DNA of 64,000 nt from Pseudescherichia sp031998825 (GTDB taxonomy: Bacteria; Pseudomonadota; Gammaproteobacteria; Enterobacterales; Enterobacteriaceae), in contig NZ_DAMACX010000023.1 of NCBI RefSeq assembly GCF_031998825.1, forward strand, positions 1 to 64,000, written 5' to 3'. The notes under the pieces are model-generated. The model did not search any database. It saw only the letters and a list, made by a program, of their open reading frames with translations, and was not told where the DNA came from. How positions within the stretch are numbered: the first letter of the stretch is position 1; every line of letters begins with the position of its first letter. Positions 50,979 through 59,891 of this stretch are shown here, piece after piece. The position numbers were made by a program, and so were the translations under genes.

Positions 50979-52409
50979 ATGAAAAAAACCACGTTAGCAA
51001 TGAGTGCCCTGGCTCTGAGTTTAGGTTTGGCCCTATCCCCGCTGTCTGTATCAGCGGCCGAGACCGCCTCAGCGACCCCCCCATCACAGCAGATGCCAAG
51101 CCTGGCCCCGATGCTTGAAAAAGTCATGCCGTCGGTGGTGAGCATTAATGTCGAAGGCAGCACCACGGTAAACACCCCGCGTATGGGACGTAACTTCCAG
51201 CAGTTCTTTGGTGAAAACTCGCCGTTCTGCCAGGAGGGCTCCCCGTTCCAGAGCTCACCCTTCTGCCAGGGTGGACAGGGTGGCGCTGATGACGGTGGGC
51301 AGCAGCAGAAGTTTATGGCGCTCGGCTCCGGCGTAATTATTGATGCGGCGAAAGGCTATGTCGTCACCAACAACCACGTGGTCGATAATGCCAGCACCAT
51401 TAAGGTTCAGCTGGGTGACGGGCGTAAGTTTGACGCTAAGGTGGTGGGTAAAGATCCGCGCTCCGATCTGGCGTTGGTTCAGATTCAGGATCCAAAAAAC
51501 CTGACCGCCATTAAGCTCGCTGACTCTGACGCCCTGCGCGTGGGTGACTACACGGTCGCGATCGGTAACCCGTTTGGCCTCGGTGAGACGGTAACGTCCG
51601 GCATCGTCTCGGCGCTGGGCCGTAGCGGCCTGAATGCCGAGAACTACGAGAACTTTATCCAGACCGATGCGGCGATCAACCGCGGTAACTCCGGCGGTGC
51701 GCTGGTGAACCTCAACGGTGAGCTGATCGGTATCAACACCGCGATCCTCGCCCCGGACGGCGGCAACATCGGTATCGGCTTTGCGATCCCGAGTAATATG
51801 GTGAAAAACCTCACCGCGCAGATGGTGCAGTATGGTCAGGTGCGCCGTGGCGAGCTGGGCATTCTCGGTACCGAGCTGAACTCTGAGCTGGCGAAGGCGA
51901 TGAAGGTTGACGCCCAGCGCGGAGCCTTTGTTAGCCAGGTGATGCCGAACTCGTCGGCTGCGAAAGCGGGCATCAAGGCCGGGGATGTGATCACCTCCCT
52001 GAACGGGAAGCCAATCAGCAGCTTCGCAGCCTTGCGCGCGGAAGTGGGCTCGATGCCGATCGGCAGCAAGGTCTCGCTGGGGCTGCTGCGCGAAGGCAAG
52101 CCGGTTACCGTTAGCCTTGAACTGCAGCAGAGCAGCCAGAACCAGGTTGACTCCAGCACCATCTTCAGCGGCATTGAGGGCGCGGAGATGAGCAACAAGG
52201 GTAACAACCAGGGCGTTACCGTCAGCAACGTGAAGGCAAACAGCCCGGCGGCGCGTATCGGCCTGAAAAAAGGTGATGTGATCATCGGCGCGAACCAGCA
52301 GCCGGTGAAGAACATTGCCGAACTGCGTAAAATTCTCGACAGCAAGCCGTCGGTGCTGGCGCTGAATATCCAGCGCGGGGATACCTCTCTCTACCTGCTG
52401 ATGCAGTAA
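50979..52409 (+). CDS. degP: Periplasmic serine protease/chaperone DegP
   Basis: HtrA family protein degrading or refolding damaged envelope proteins. 476 residues: signal peptide ending SVSAAE, LA loop with the disulfide pair (SPFCQEG, SPFCQGG), protease triad NNHVVDN (His), SDLALVQI (Asp) and GNSGGALVN (Ser), then PDZ1 (about 283-375) and PDZ2 (about 390-476). Ends SLYLLMQ as in E. coli. Expected to be induced by envelope stress through the upstream promoter. Confidence 0.98.
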   Translation: MKKTTLAMSALALSLGLALSPLSVSAAETASATPPSQQMPSLAPMLEKVMPSVVSINVEGSTTVNTPRMGRNFQQFFGENSPFCQEGSPFQSSPFCQGGQGGADDGGQQQKFMALGSGVIIDAAKGYVVTNNHVVDNASTIKVQLGDGRKFDAKVVGKDPRSDLALVQIQDPKNLTAIKLADSDALRVGDYTVAIGNPFGLGETVTSGIVSALGRSGLNAENYENFIQTDAAINRGNSGGALVNLNGELIGINTAILAPDGGNIGIGFAIPSNMVKNLTAQMVQYGQVRRGELGILGTELNSELAKAMKVDAQRGAFVSQVMPNSSAAKAGIKAGDVITSLNGKPISSFAALRAEVGSMPIGSKVSLGLLREGKPVTVSLELQQSSQNQVDSSTIFSGIEGAEMSNKGNNQGVTVSNVKANSPAARIGLKKGDVIIGANQQPVKNIAELRKILDSKPSVLALNIQRGDTSLYLLMQ

Positions 52410-52417
52410 CCGCATTA

Positions 52418-52441
52418 CCCCTTCTCCGCCCGGGGAAGGGG
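52418..52441 (+). terminator. Terminator after degP
   Basis: CCCCTTC / GAAGGGG hairpin with a TCTCTTC tail 8 bases past the stop. Confidence 0.6.
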
Positions 52442-52565
52442 TCTCTTCACAGAATCTGTGAGGCCTTCCACAACTCCACACTTCCGCATGGTGCTTTGTG
52501 CTTTTGCACAATGCAGAGCGCTGTTAACTCCCTTATTCTTGTGATCTGCTCAGGGGAGGGGTTAC

Positions 52566-53723
52566 ATGGCTGGCTGGCATCTTGATACCAAAATGGCGCA
52601 GGATATCGTTGCGCGTACCATGCGCATTATCGATACCAACATCAACGTGATGGATGCGCGGGGACGCATTATTGGCAGCGGCGATCGTGAGCGGATTGGG
52701 GAATTGCACGAAGGTGCGCTGCTGGTGCTTTCTCAGGGGCGTGTGGTAGACATCGACGACGCGGTTGCTCGCCACCTGCACGGCGTACGCCAGGGGATCA
52801 ACCTGCCGCTGCGTCTGGAGGGGGAGATTGTCGGGGTGATCGGCCTGACCGGCGAGCCGGAGACGCTGCGCAAATATGGCGAGCTGGTGTGCATGACCGC
52901 CGAGATGATGCTGGAGCAGTCCCGGCTGATGCATCTGCTGGCCCAGGATAGCCGCCTGCGCGAGGAGCTGGTGATGAACCTGATCCAGGCCGAGGAGCAT
53001 ACGCCGGCCCTGACCGAGTGGGCGCAGCGTCTGGGTATCGATCTCAATCAGCCGCGCGTGGTGGCGGTGGTGGAGGTCGACAGCGGCCAGCTGGGGGTCG
53101 ATAGCGCCATGGCTGAACTCCAGCAGCTGCAAAATGCCCTTACGACACCGGAACGTAATAACCTGATCGCCATCGTCTCCCTCACCGAAATGGTGGTGCT
53201 AAAACCGGCCCTGAATCCGTTTGGCCGCTGGGATGCGGAAGATCACCGCAAGCGCGTCGAGCAGCTGATCGCCCGCATGAAAGAGAACGGCCAGCTACGC
53301 TTTCGCGTCGCGCTGGGTAACTACTTTACCGGGCCGGGCAGCATTGCCCGCTCCTACCGCACGGCACGTACCACTATGATGGTCGGCAAGCAGCGTATGC
53401 CGGAGAGCCGCAGCTACTTCTATCAGGATCTGATGCTGCCGGTGCTGCTGGATAGCCTGCGCGGCGGCTGGCAGGCCAACGAGCTGGCGCGTCCGCTCAC
53501 TCGACTGAAGGCGATGGATAACAACGGTCTGCTCAGGCGGACGCTGGCGGCGTGGTTCCGCCACAACGTGCAGCCGCTGGCAACCTCAAAGGCGCTCTTT
53601 ATTCACCGTAATACGCTGGAGTACCGTCTGAACCGTATTTCGGAGCTGACCGGGCTGGATCTGGGGAATTTCGACGACAGGCTGCTGCTCTATGTGGCGC
53701 TGCAATTAGACGAACAAAGATGA
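52566..53723 (+). CDS. cdaR: Carbohydrate diacid regulator CdaR
   Basis: Activator of glucarate, galactarate and glycerate utilisation genes. 385 residues, the E. coli length. N-terminal sugar-diacid sensing domain (MAGWHLDTKMAQDIVARTM, INLPLRLEGEIVGVIGLTG), a middle GGDEF-like region, and a C-terminal PucR-type helix-turn-helix (LFIHRNTLEYRLNRISELTG). The target operons are not in this window. Confidence 0.96.
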   Translation: MAGWHLDTKMAQDIVARTMRIIDTNINVMDARGRIIGSGDRERIGELHEGALLVLSQGRVVDIDDAVARHLHGVRQGINLPLRLEGEIVGVIGLTGEPETLRKYGELVCMTAEMMLEQSRLMHLLAQDSRLREELVMNLIQAEEHTPALTEWAQRLGIDLNQPRVVAVVEVDSGQLGVDSAMAELQQLQNALTTPERNNLIAIVSLTEMVVLKPALNPFGRWDAEDHRKRVEQLIARMKENGQLRFRVALGNYFTGPGSIARSYRTARTTMMVGKQRMPESRSYFYQDLMLPVLLDSLRGGWQANELARPLTRLKAMDNNGLLRRTLAAWFRHNVQPLATSKALFIHRNTLEYRLNRISELTGLDLGNFDDRLLLYVALQLDEQR

Positions 53724-53728
53724 TTTTT

Positions 53729-53800
53729 GCCCGGTGGCGCTTCGCTTACCGGGCCTACACGCGAGGTTCTGTAGGCCTGATAAGCGGAGCGCCATCAGGC
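53729..53800. repeat. BIME with two opposed REP units
   Basis: GCCCGGTGGCGCTTCGCTTACCGGGCCTAC followed, after a short spacer, by GTAGGCCTGATAAGCGGAGCGCCATCAGGC. It fills the gap between convergent cdaR and yaeH. Confidence 0.88.
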
Positions 53801-53809
53801 GTAATGCAT

Positions 53810-54199
53810 TTACTTATTACGCGTTAACTTCTCAAGGTCGGATTCGATCTCGTTGATCTTGTTGGTCACCACGCTCTCAAGGTGGCGCAGGTCATCGAGG
53901 ATCTTGCGTTTCAGGTCGATCTCACTGCGATCGCGCTGGCAGATCTGATCCAGCTCGTCGATCACGTAGCGCAGGTTCGGGCTGATCTCCTGCACCTCTT
54001 TATAACCCTGGCCTACGCCGTCGGCGACCACGGTTTTACGCTGGCGTGGGTACTTAAACTTCACGCTTTTGGCAAAAAACTCGCCCTTGTCCTTATGAAA
54101 ATAGATTTTCAGAATATCGTTATTGGCCTCCTGGCGAAGACTATAGCGATCGATTTCATCCGGATTGGTGATGCCTAAACTTTTCAGATTATCGTACAT
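53810..54199 (-). CDS. yaeH: UPF0325 family protein YaeH
   Basis: 129-residue cytosolic protein rich in charged helices (MYDNLKSLGITNPDEIDRYSLRQEANNDILKI at the N-terminus, C-terminal heptad-like stretch IDLKRKILDDLRHLESVVTNKINEIESDLEKL). Family function is unknown to me. It follows dapD behind a terminator, as in E. coli. Confidence 0.92.
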   Translation of the reverse strand: MYDNLKSLGITNPDEIDRYSLRQEANNDILKIYFHKDKGEFFAKSVKFKYPRQRKTVVADGVGQGYKEVQEISPNLRYVIDELDQICQRDRSEIDLKRKILDDLRHLESVVTNKINEIESDLEKLTRNK

Positions 54200-54271
54200 G
54201 GCGGTACCCTTAAGCTTAACATAACCTATGAATAATTAACGAAAAATTCTGTTTTGGCTACCTGTTAATAT

Positions 54272-54301
54272 AAAAAAAGCGGGGTAGCCCCCGCTTTTTG
54301 T
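54272..54301 (-). terminator. Terminator of dapD
   Basis: On the minus strand AAAAAGCGGGG-GCTA-CCCCGCTTTTTTT; a strong symmetric hairpin just after the dapD stop. Confidence 0.88.
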
Positions 54302-54310
54302 TATCGCTTA

Positions 54311-55135
54311 TTAATCGATAGTACGCAACAGTTCGTTGATGCCGACTTTACCGCGGGTCTTCGCATCAACCTTCTTCACGATAACCGCACAGTAGAGGCT
54401 GTACTTGCCATCTTTTGACGGCAGGTTGCCGGAGACCACCACCGAGCCAGCCGGTACGCGACCGTAGTGCACTTCACCGGTTTCACGATCGTAGATACGG
54501 GTGCTCTGGCCGATGTAGACGCCCATGGAGATCACGGAACCCTCTTCCACGATCACGCCCTCAACGACTTCAGAGCGCGCGCCGATGAAGCAGTTGTCTT
54601 CGATGATGGTTGGGTTCGCCTGCAGCGGTTCGAGAACGCCGCCGATGCCCACGCCGCCGGAGAGGTGAACGTTTTTACCGATCTGTGCACAGGAGCCAAC
54701 GGTGGCCCAGGTATCCACCATGGTGCCTTCATCAACGTAGGCACCGATGTTCACGTAGGAGGGCATCAGCACGGTGTTGCGAGCGATAAACGCGCCCTGA
54801 CGCACGGCTGCCGGTGGCACCACGCGGAAGCCCTCTTTCTGGAAGCGCGCTTCGTCGTAGTTAGCGAACTTCATTGGCACCTTATCGAAGTAGCGGCTCT
54901 CGGCTCCGTCGATAACCTGGTTATCGTTGATACGGAAAGAGAGCAGCACCGCTTTCTTCAGCCACTGATGCGTTACCCACTGGCCGTCGATCTTCTCTGC
55001 GACGCGCAGCGCGCCGGAATCCAGCAGGGAAATCACCTGGTTTACCGCTTCACGGGTCACGGTATCCACATTCGCCGGAGTGATCTCGGCGCGACGCTCA
55101 AAAGCGGACTCAATAACGTTCTGTAACTGCTGCAT
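54311..55135 (-). CDS. dapD: Tetrahydrodipicolinate N-succinyltransferase
   Basis: Succinyl-CoA dependent step of diaminopimelate/lysine synthesis, supplying peptidoglycan. 274 residues. It has a helical N-terminus (MQQLQNVIESAFERRAEITP) followed by a left-handed beta-helix with hexapeptide repeats (VNIGAYVDEGTMVDTWATVGSCAQIGKN, then VHLSGGVGIGGV). Monocistronic with its own terminator; glnD ends 30 bases upstream. Confidence 0.97.
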   Translation of the reverse strand: MQQLQNVIESAFERRAEITPANVDTVTREAVNQVISLLDSGALRVAEKIDGQWVTHQWLKKAVLLSFRINDNQVIDGAESRYFDKVPMKFANYDEARFQKEGFRVVPPAAVRQGAFIARNTVLMPSYVNIGAYVDEGTMVDTWATVGSCAQIGKNVHLSGGVGIGGVLEPLQANPTIIEDNCFIGARSEVVEGVIVEEGSVISMGVYIGQSTRIYDRETGEVHYGRVPAGSVVVSGNLPSKDGKYSLYCAVIVKKVDAKTRGKVGINELLRTID

Positions 55136-55165
55136 TGTTAAACTCTTTCCATATAAATAAACACA

Positions 55166-57838
55166 CTACCCTTTATCGTTTGGATTGAGGGCCTCTGTCA
55201 ACCGTTGTTGCACTTCCTTCTGCAGCACATTATTAAGACCACGCCGGTCCGCAGTAGCGATTATAAATAAATCTTCTACTCGCTCACCAATTGTCGTAAT
55301 TCTCGCCCCGTGGAGCGAGATCCCCAGATCCGCGAACACCTGGCCGACGCGGGCGAGGAGGCCAGGCTGATCGAGGGCGATAAGCTCAAGAAAACTCTTT
55401 CTGTCGGTGTGGGTCGGCAGGAAATTGACCTCGGTATCGACGGTAAAGTGGCGCAATTTTGCCGGCTGGCGGCGCGGCTGCGGTGGCTGCCAGCTGCTCT
55501 GGGTAATGGCCTGGATCAGCCCCTGCTGAATGGCCTGGTGGCGATCCGGGGAGAGCGGGCTGCCGTCCGGCTCCAGCACAATAAAGGTATCCATCGCCAT
55601 GCCGTCGCGGGTGGTAAAGATCTGCGCGTCGTGGACGCTCAGATTACGGCGGTCCAGCTCGGCGCAGACGGCGGCAAAGAGGTAGGGGCGGTCCGGACTC
55701 CAGATAAAGATCTCCGTCCCACCGCGCGTCGCCTGCGGGCTGAGCAGGATCATCGGCTGGCTGAGATCGTGCCGCAGCAGATGCCGGGCGTGCCAGGCCA
55801 GCTGGTTTGGGCTGTGGCGGACAAAGTAGTTCGCCCGGCAGCGCGCCCAGATGTGGTGCAGCGCCTCTTCATCGATGTTGTCCATCCGCAGCAGAGCCAG
55901 CGCCTGCAATTGATGGTGGCGCACGCGCTCGCGCATATCCGGCGTACTCTGCACTCCACGACGCAGCTGTTTTTCAGTGGCAAAGTAGAGCTCACGCAGC
56001 AGGCTCTGCTTCCAGCTGTTCCACAGGGTTTCGTTGGTGGCGCAGATATCCGCCACCGTCAGGCAGACCAGGAAGCGCAGGCGGTTTTCGGTCTGCACCT
56101 CTTCGGCAAACTGCTTGATCACCTCCGGATCCTGAATATCGCGGCGCTGGGCGGTAACGGACATCAGCAGATGCTGACGCACCAGCCAGGCCACCAGCTG
56201 CGTCTCCCGCGAGTTGAGGCCGTGCAGCTCGGCAAACTTTAGCACGTCCTGCGCGCCGAGCACCGAGTGATCGCCTCCGCGTCCCTTGGCGATATCATGG
56301 AACAGGGCGGCAATCAAAATCAGCTCGGGATGGCTCAGGCGCGGCCAGAGATCGACGCAGAGAGGATGCTTCTGCCGCGTCTCCTCAAGGGCAAAGCTCT
56401 CCAGCTTCAGCAGGACGCGAATGGTGTGTTCATCCACGGTGTAGGCGTGGAAGAGGTCAAACTGCATCTGGCCGACAATGTGCGACCACTGGGGCATATA
56501 GGCCCACAGCACGCTGTGCCGGTGCATCGGCAGCAGGCCCCGGCTTACCGCGCCGGGGTGGCGCAGCATGCTGAGGAACAGCGTCCGCGCCTCCGGAATG
56601 TAGCACAGCGGCTGGGTCAGGTGGCGGCGGGCGTGGCGCAGGTGGCGCAGGGTGGTGGAGTAGATCCCGGTGATGTTGCTGTTGCGCACCATCATGTAGA
56701 ACATACGCAGGATCGCCTGCGGCTCGCGGATAAACAGCGTCTCGTCGCGCAGATCGATCAGCGTCCCGCGCAGCTGGAACTCATCGTCGATGGGGCGGGG
56801 CTTCTCGTCGGTAGTCAGGGCCAGGATCGCCTCATCAAAGAGCTGGAGCAGCATCTGGTTCAGCTCGGAGACGCGGCGGGTCACGCGATAGAAATCCTTC
56901 ATCATCTGCTCAACCGGCTCGTTGCCTTCGCCAACGTAGTTGAGCCGCTGGGCCACGCTGAGCTGGCGGTCAAACAGCAGACGGTTGTCGTAGCGGTTGA
57001 TCTCCAGATGCAGGGCAAAGCGGATGCGCCACAGCAGATGCTGACACTCGTTAAGCTCGTTGCGCTCGGCCTGGGTTAAGAAGCCGAAGCCCACCATCTC
57101 GCTCAGGGAGGTGGCCCCGAAGTGGCGGCGCGCCACCCACTGGAGAGTGTGGATATCCCGCAGGCCGCCGGGGCTGCTCTTAATGTCCGGCTCAAGGTTA
57201 TAGCTGGTGCCGTGGTAGCGCTGGTGGCGCTCGGTCTGCTCGGCCACCTTGGCGGCAAAGAAGGTCTCAGACGGCCAGAACCCGTCGCTAAAGATGTGCT
57301 TCTGTAGCTCAAGGAAGAGGGCGACGTCGCCAATCAGCAGGCGGGACTCAATCAGGTTGGTGGCCACGGTGAGATCCGCCAGTCCCTCCAGCAGGCACTC
57401 CTCCAGCGTACGCACGCTGTGCCCCACCTCCAGCTTCACGTCCCACAGCAGGGTCAGCAGTTGGCCGATCTTCTGCGCCTGCTCATCCGGGAGCTTTTTA
57501 CGGCTGAGGATCAGCAGGTCAACGTCCGAAAGCGGATGCAGTTCGCCGCGACCGTAGCCGCCTACCGCCACCAGCGCCGCGTCGCCGTACTCGGCGAAGC
57601 CATACTCCACCCACAGGCGCTGCAGGAGCTGATCGATAAATTCGGTCCGCGCCTCAATCAGCTGCTCAGCGGAGAGGCCCTGATCAAAGACGTGGCCCAG
57701 CCACTGCTGGAAGGTATCGATATGCGCCTTGATATCCGCGCAGTTGAGGCTGCTCTGCGGCCAGGAGGAGGGGTTAGCGGGCTGGCCGGGGAGAGAGGGC
57801 GCCGTGTGGCTAAACTGTTCTGAAAGAGTGTGGCTCAT
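55166..57838 (-). CDS. glnD: PII uridylyltransferase / uridylyl-removing enzyme
   Basis: Primary nitrogen sensor that adds UMP to PII proteins when glutamine is low and removes it when high. 890 residues, the E. coli length: nucleotidyltransferase domain (VGGYGRGELHPLSDVDLLIL, about residues 91-110), helical linker, HD hydrolase domain (LIAALFHDIAKGRGGDHSVLG), and two C-terminal ACT domains (about 710-790 and 815-890) that bind glutamine. Confidence 0.98.
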   Translation of the reverse strand: MSHTLSEQFSHTAPSLPGQPANPSSWPQSSLNCADIKAHIDTFQQWLGHVFDQGLSAEQLIEARTEFIDQLLQRLWVEYGFAEYGDAALVAVGGYGRGELHPLSDVDLLILSRKKLPDEQAQKIGQLLTLLWDVKLEVGHSVRTLEECLLEGLADLTVATNLIESRLLIGDVALFLELQKHIFSDGFWPSETFFAAKVAEQTERHQRYHGTSYNLEPDIKSSPGGLRDIHTLQWVARRHFGATSLSEMVGFGFLTQAERNELNECQHLLWRIRFALHLEINRYDNRLLFDRQLSVAQRLNYVGEGNEPVEQMMKDFYRVTRRVSELNQMLLQLFDEAILALTTDEKPRPIDDEFQLRGTLIDLRDETLFIREPQAILRMFYMMVRNSNITGIYSTTLRHLRHARRHLTQPLCYIPEARTLFLSMLRHPGAVSRGLLPMHRHSVLWAYMPQWSHIVGQMQFDLFHAYTVDEHTIRVLLKLESFALEETRQKHPLCVDLWPRLSHPELILIAALFHDIAKGRGGDHSVLGAQDVLKFAELHGLNSRETQLVAWLVRQHLLMSVTAQRRDIQDPEVIKQFAEEVQTENRLRFLVCLTVADICATNETLWNSWKQSLLRELYFATEKQLRRGVQSTPDMRERVRHHQLQALALLRMDNIDEEALHHIWARCRANYFVRHSPNQLAWHARHLLRHDLSQPMILLSPQATRGGTEIFIWSPDRPYLFAAVCAELDRRNLSVHDAQIFTTRDGMAMDTFIVLEPDGSPLSPDRHQAIQQGLIQAITQSSWQPPQPRRQPAKLRHFTVDTEVNFLPTHTDRKSFLELIALDQPGLLARVGQVFADLGISLHGARITTIGERVEDLFIIATADRRGLNNVLQKEVQQRLTEALNPNDKG

Positions 57839-57881
57839 ATCGCGTTGCGCTGCCCCCGTTATAAGTAAAAGCTATCGCCAT

Positions 57882-57906
57882 AAAAAAAGCCGGCAATCGC
57901 CGGCTT
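57882..57906 (-). terminator. Terminator of map
   Basis: On the minus strand AAGCCGGC-GATT-GCCGGCTT followed by a T run, immediately after the map stop. Confidence 0.85.
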
Positions 57907-57910
57907 CTTA

Positions 57911-58705
57911 TCATTCGTTGTGCGAGAGTATCGCCGGGATGGTGTCATCCTTACGCAGCGTCATAATTTCGCAGCCGTTGTCTGTCACCACAATAGTATG
58001 CTCATACTGCGCCGACAAGCTCCGGTCTTTGGTTTTTACCGTCCAGCCATCTTTCATGGTACGGATGCGGTAGTCGCCTGCGTTAACCATCGGCTCAATG
58101 GTGAAGGCCATACCGGCCTGCAGCACCACGCCGCCGTCGTCTGCATCATAGTGCAGCACCTGCGGCTCTTCGTGGAAGCCACGGCCAATGCCATGCCCGC
58201 AGTACTCGCGCACCACGGAGAAGCCTTCCGCTTCGACAAACTTCTGGATCGCCGCGCCCAGGGTGCGCAGGCGGATGCCCGGCTTCACCATCTTCAGCGC
58301 CAGGTAGAGGCTCTCCTGGGTCACACGGCAGAGACGCTCGCCCAGAATAGTCGGCTTGCCAACGATAAACATTTTCGACGTATCGCCGTGGAAGCCATCT
58401 TTGATCACGGTAACGTCGATGTTAACGATGTCGCCATCTTTCAGACGTTTCTCGTCGTCCGGGATACCGTGGCACACCACCTCGTTGATGGAGATGCAGA
58501 CGGATTTCGGAAAGCCGTGATAGCCGAGGCTGGCTGAAACCGCGTGCTGCTCGTTAACGATGTGGTCGTTGCAGAGGCGGTCCAGTTCGCCGGTGCTTAC
58601 GCCCGGTTTGATGTGCGCTTCGATCATCTCCAGCACTTCCGCGGCGAGGCGGCCCGCCACGCGCATTTTTTCGATATCTTCTGGGGTCTTGATTGGGATA
58701 GCCAT
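57911..58705 (-). CDS. map: Methionine aminopeptidase type I
   Basis: Removes N-terminal methionine from new proteins. 264 residues, the E. coli length. The dinuclear metal ligands are D97 (VNIDVTV) and D108 (FHGDTSKM), followed by GHGIGRGFHEEPQV (His171), FTIEPMV (Glu204) and the final Glu in QYEHTIVV. Divergent from rpsB. Its leader carries tandem repeats. Confidence 0.98.
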   Translation of the reverse strand: MAIPIKTPEDIEKMRVAGRLAAEVLEMIEAHIKPGVSTGELDRLCNDHIVNEQHAVSASLGYHGFPKSVCISINEVVCHGIPDDEKRLKDGDIVNIDVTVIKDGFHGDTSKMFIVGKPTILGERLCRVTQESLYLALKMVKPGIRLRTLGAAIQKFVEAEGFSVVREYCGHGIGRGFHEEPQVLHYDADDGGVVLQAGMAFTIEPMVNAGDYRIRTMKDGWTVKTKDRSLSAQYEHTIVVTDNGCEIMTLRKDDTIPAILSHNE

Positions 58706-58728
58706 GAATTCTGTCCATCAGCGTCGAT

Positions 58729-58758
58729 GTCATTGACAATAAACGTCATCGACAATAA
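58729..58758. repeat. Two 14-base direct repeats upstream of map
   Basis: GTCATTGACAATAA (58729-58742) and GTCATCGACAATAA (58745-58758) differ at one base with a 16-base period. GTCGATG at 58723 is also the inverted complement of CATCGAC in the second copy. They lie 24-53 bases before the map ATG, in the likely map promoter region. Confidence 0.7.
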
Positions 58759-58842
58759 TTGTGTAAGTGCTGTCAATGTTACCAGTCCGAGACATAACCT
58801 GCCAAATTGAGAATTGCGGGCAGCACGCTGTACCAACAACTA

Positions 58843-58872
58843 TTGGAGTCCGCGCCGTTTTTATGGTATAAA
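58843..58872 (+). promoter_or_regulatory. rpsB-tsf promoter
   Basis: TTGGAG (58843-58848), an 18-base spacer and TATAAA (58867-58872), followed by the GC-rich GCGCGCCGG. Such a discriminator is typical of promoters under stringent control by ppGpp/DksA (inferred). Confidence 0.65.
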
Positions 58873-58879
58873 GCGCGCC

Positions 58880-59028
58880 GGACTTCCGTTCCTTGTGGAG
58901 CGTGAGCCACAAATCTCACTTTGTGTAATAACACACACGTATCGGCACATATTCCGGGGTGCCCTTTGGGGTCGGTGATATGGGATACGTGGAGGCATAA
59001 CCCCAACTTTTATATAGAGGTTTTAATC
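58880..59028 (+). promoter_or_regulatory. rpsB leader, S2 autoregulatory region (tff/T44 region)
   Basis: About 150 bases of untranslated leader with stems such as GTGTAATAACAC and CCCTTTGGGG. In E. coli the equivalent leader represses rpsB-tsf when bound by S2 and corresponds to the reported small RNA tff. Only position and general structure support this here. Together with the promoter and the map leader it accounts for the 323-base gap 58706-59028. Confidence 0.5.
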
Positions 59029-59754
59029 ATGGCAACTGTTTCCATGCGCGACATGCTCAAGGCTGGTGTTCACTTCGGTCACCAGACCCGTTACTGGAAC
59101 CCGAAAATGAAGCCGTTCATCTTCGGTGCACGTAACAAAGTTCACATCATCAACCTTGAGAAAACTGTACCAATGTTCAACGAAGCCCTGGCTGAGCTGA
59201 ACAAGATCTCTTCCCGTAAAGGTAAGATCCTGTTTGTTGGTACTAAGCGCGCTGCGAGCGAAGCGGTGAAAGAAGCGGCTAACAGCTGCGATCAGTTCTT
59301 CGTGAACCATCGCTGGCTGGGCGGTATGCTGACCAACTGGAAAACCGTTCGTCAGTCTATCAAGCGTCTGAAAGACCTGGAAACTCAGTCTCAGGACGGT
59401 ACCTTCGACAAGCTGACCAAGAAAGAAGCGCTGATGCGCACCCGTGAGCTGGAAAAGCTGGAAAACAGCCTGGGCGGTATCAAAGACATGGGCGGCCTGC
59501 CGGACGCACTGTTTGTTATCGACGCTGACCACGAGCACATCGCAATCAAAGAAGCAAACAACCTGGGTATCCCGGTATTTGCTATCGTTGATACCAACTC
59601 CGATCCGGACGGCGTTGACTTCGTTATCCCGGGTAACGACGACGCAATCCGTGCAGTTAGCCTGTACCTGAGCGCTGTTGCTGCTACCGTTCGTGAAGGC
59701 CGTTCTCAGGATCTGGCTTCCCAGGCGGAAGAGAGCTTCGTAGAAGCTGAATAA
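59029..59754 (+). CDS. rpsB: 30S ribosomal protein S2
   Basis: 241 residues, the E. coli length. MATVSMRDMLKAGVHFGHQTRYWNPKMK and the typical RWLGGMLTNWKTV and LFVIDADHEHIA blocks are present. The ATG at 59029 is preceded by AGAGG; a longer in-frame extension lies in the leader and is not translated. Codon use is strongly biased to preferred codons, as in highly expressed genes. Cotranscribed with tsf through a partial terminator. Confidence 0.99.
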   Translation: MATVSMRDMLKAGVHFGHQTRYWNPKMKPFIFGARNKVHIINLEKTVPMFNEALAELNKISSRKGKILFVGTKRAASEAVKEAANSCDQFFVNHRWLGGMLTNWKTVRQSIKRLKDLETQSQDGTFDKLTKKEALMRTRELEKLENSLGGIKDMGGLPDALFVIDADHEHIAIKEANNLGIPVFAIVDTNSDPDGVDFVIPGNDDAIRAVSLYLSAVAATVREGRSQDLASQAEESFVEAE

Positions 59755-59805
59755 TAAGGCACGCTCTCTGAGCCCCTTATTGAGCAGGTAGTACCGAGTT
59801 TGGTT

Positions 59806-59832
59806 AGGGGGCCTGTTTATGGCCCCCTTTTT
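59806..59832 (+). terminator. Attenuator/terminator between rpsB and tsf
   Basis: AGGGGGCC-TGTTTAT-GGCCCCCT followed by TTTTTC. tsf follows on the same strand with no obvious promoter, so partial read-through is likely. Confidence 0.85.
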
Positions 59833-59891
59833 CACTTTTAAGGCTGTTTGGTTTTACGACCAGGCAGGTCAAATCTTCCGAGGATTTTAGA

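Noticed and set aside
58921..59028. 36-residue N-terminal extension of ribosomal protein S2
   Set aside because: This is the untranslated regulatory leader; S2 begins MATVSMRDML at 59029 after a clear AGAGG site.
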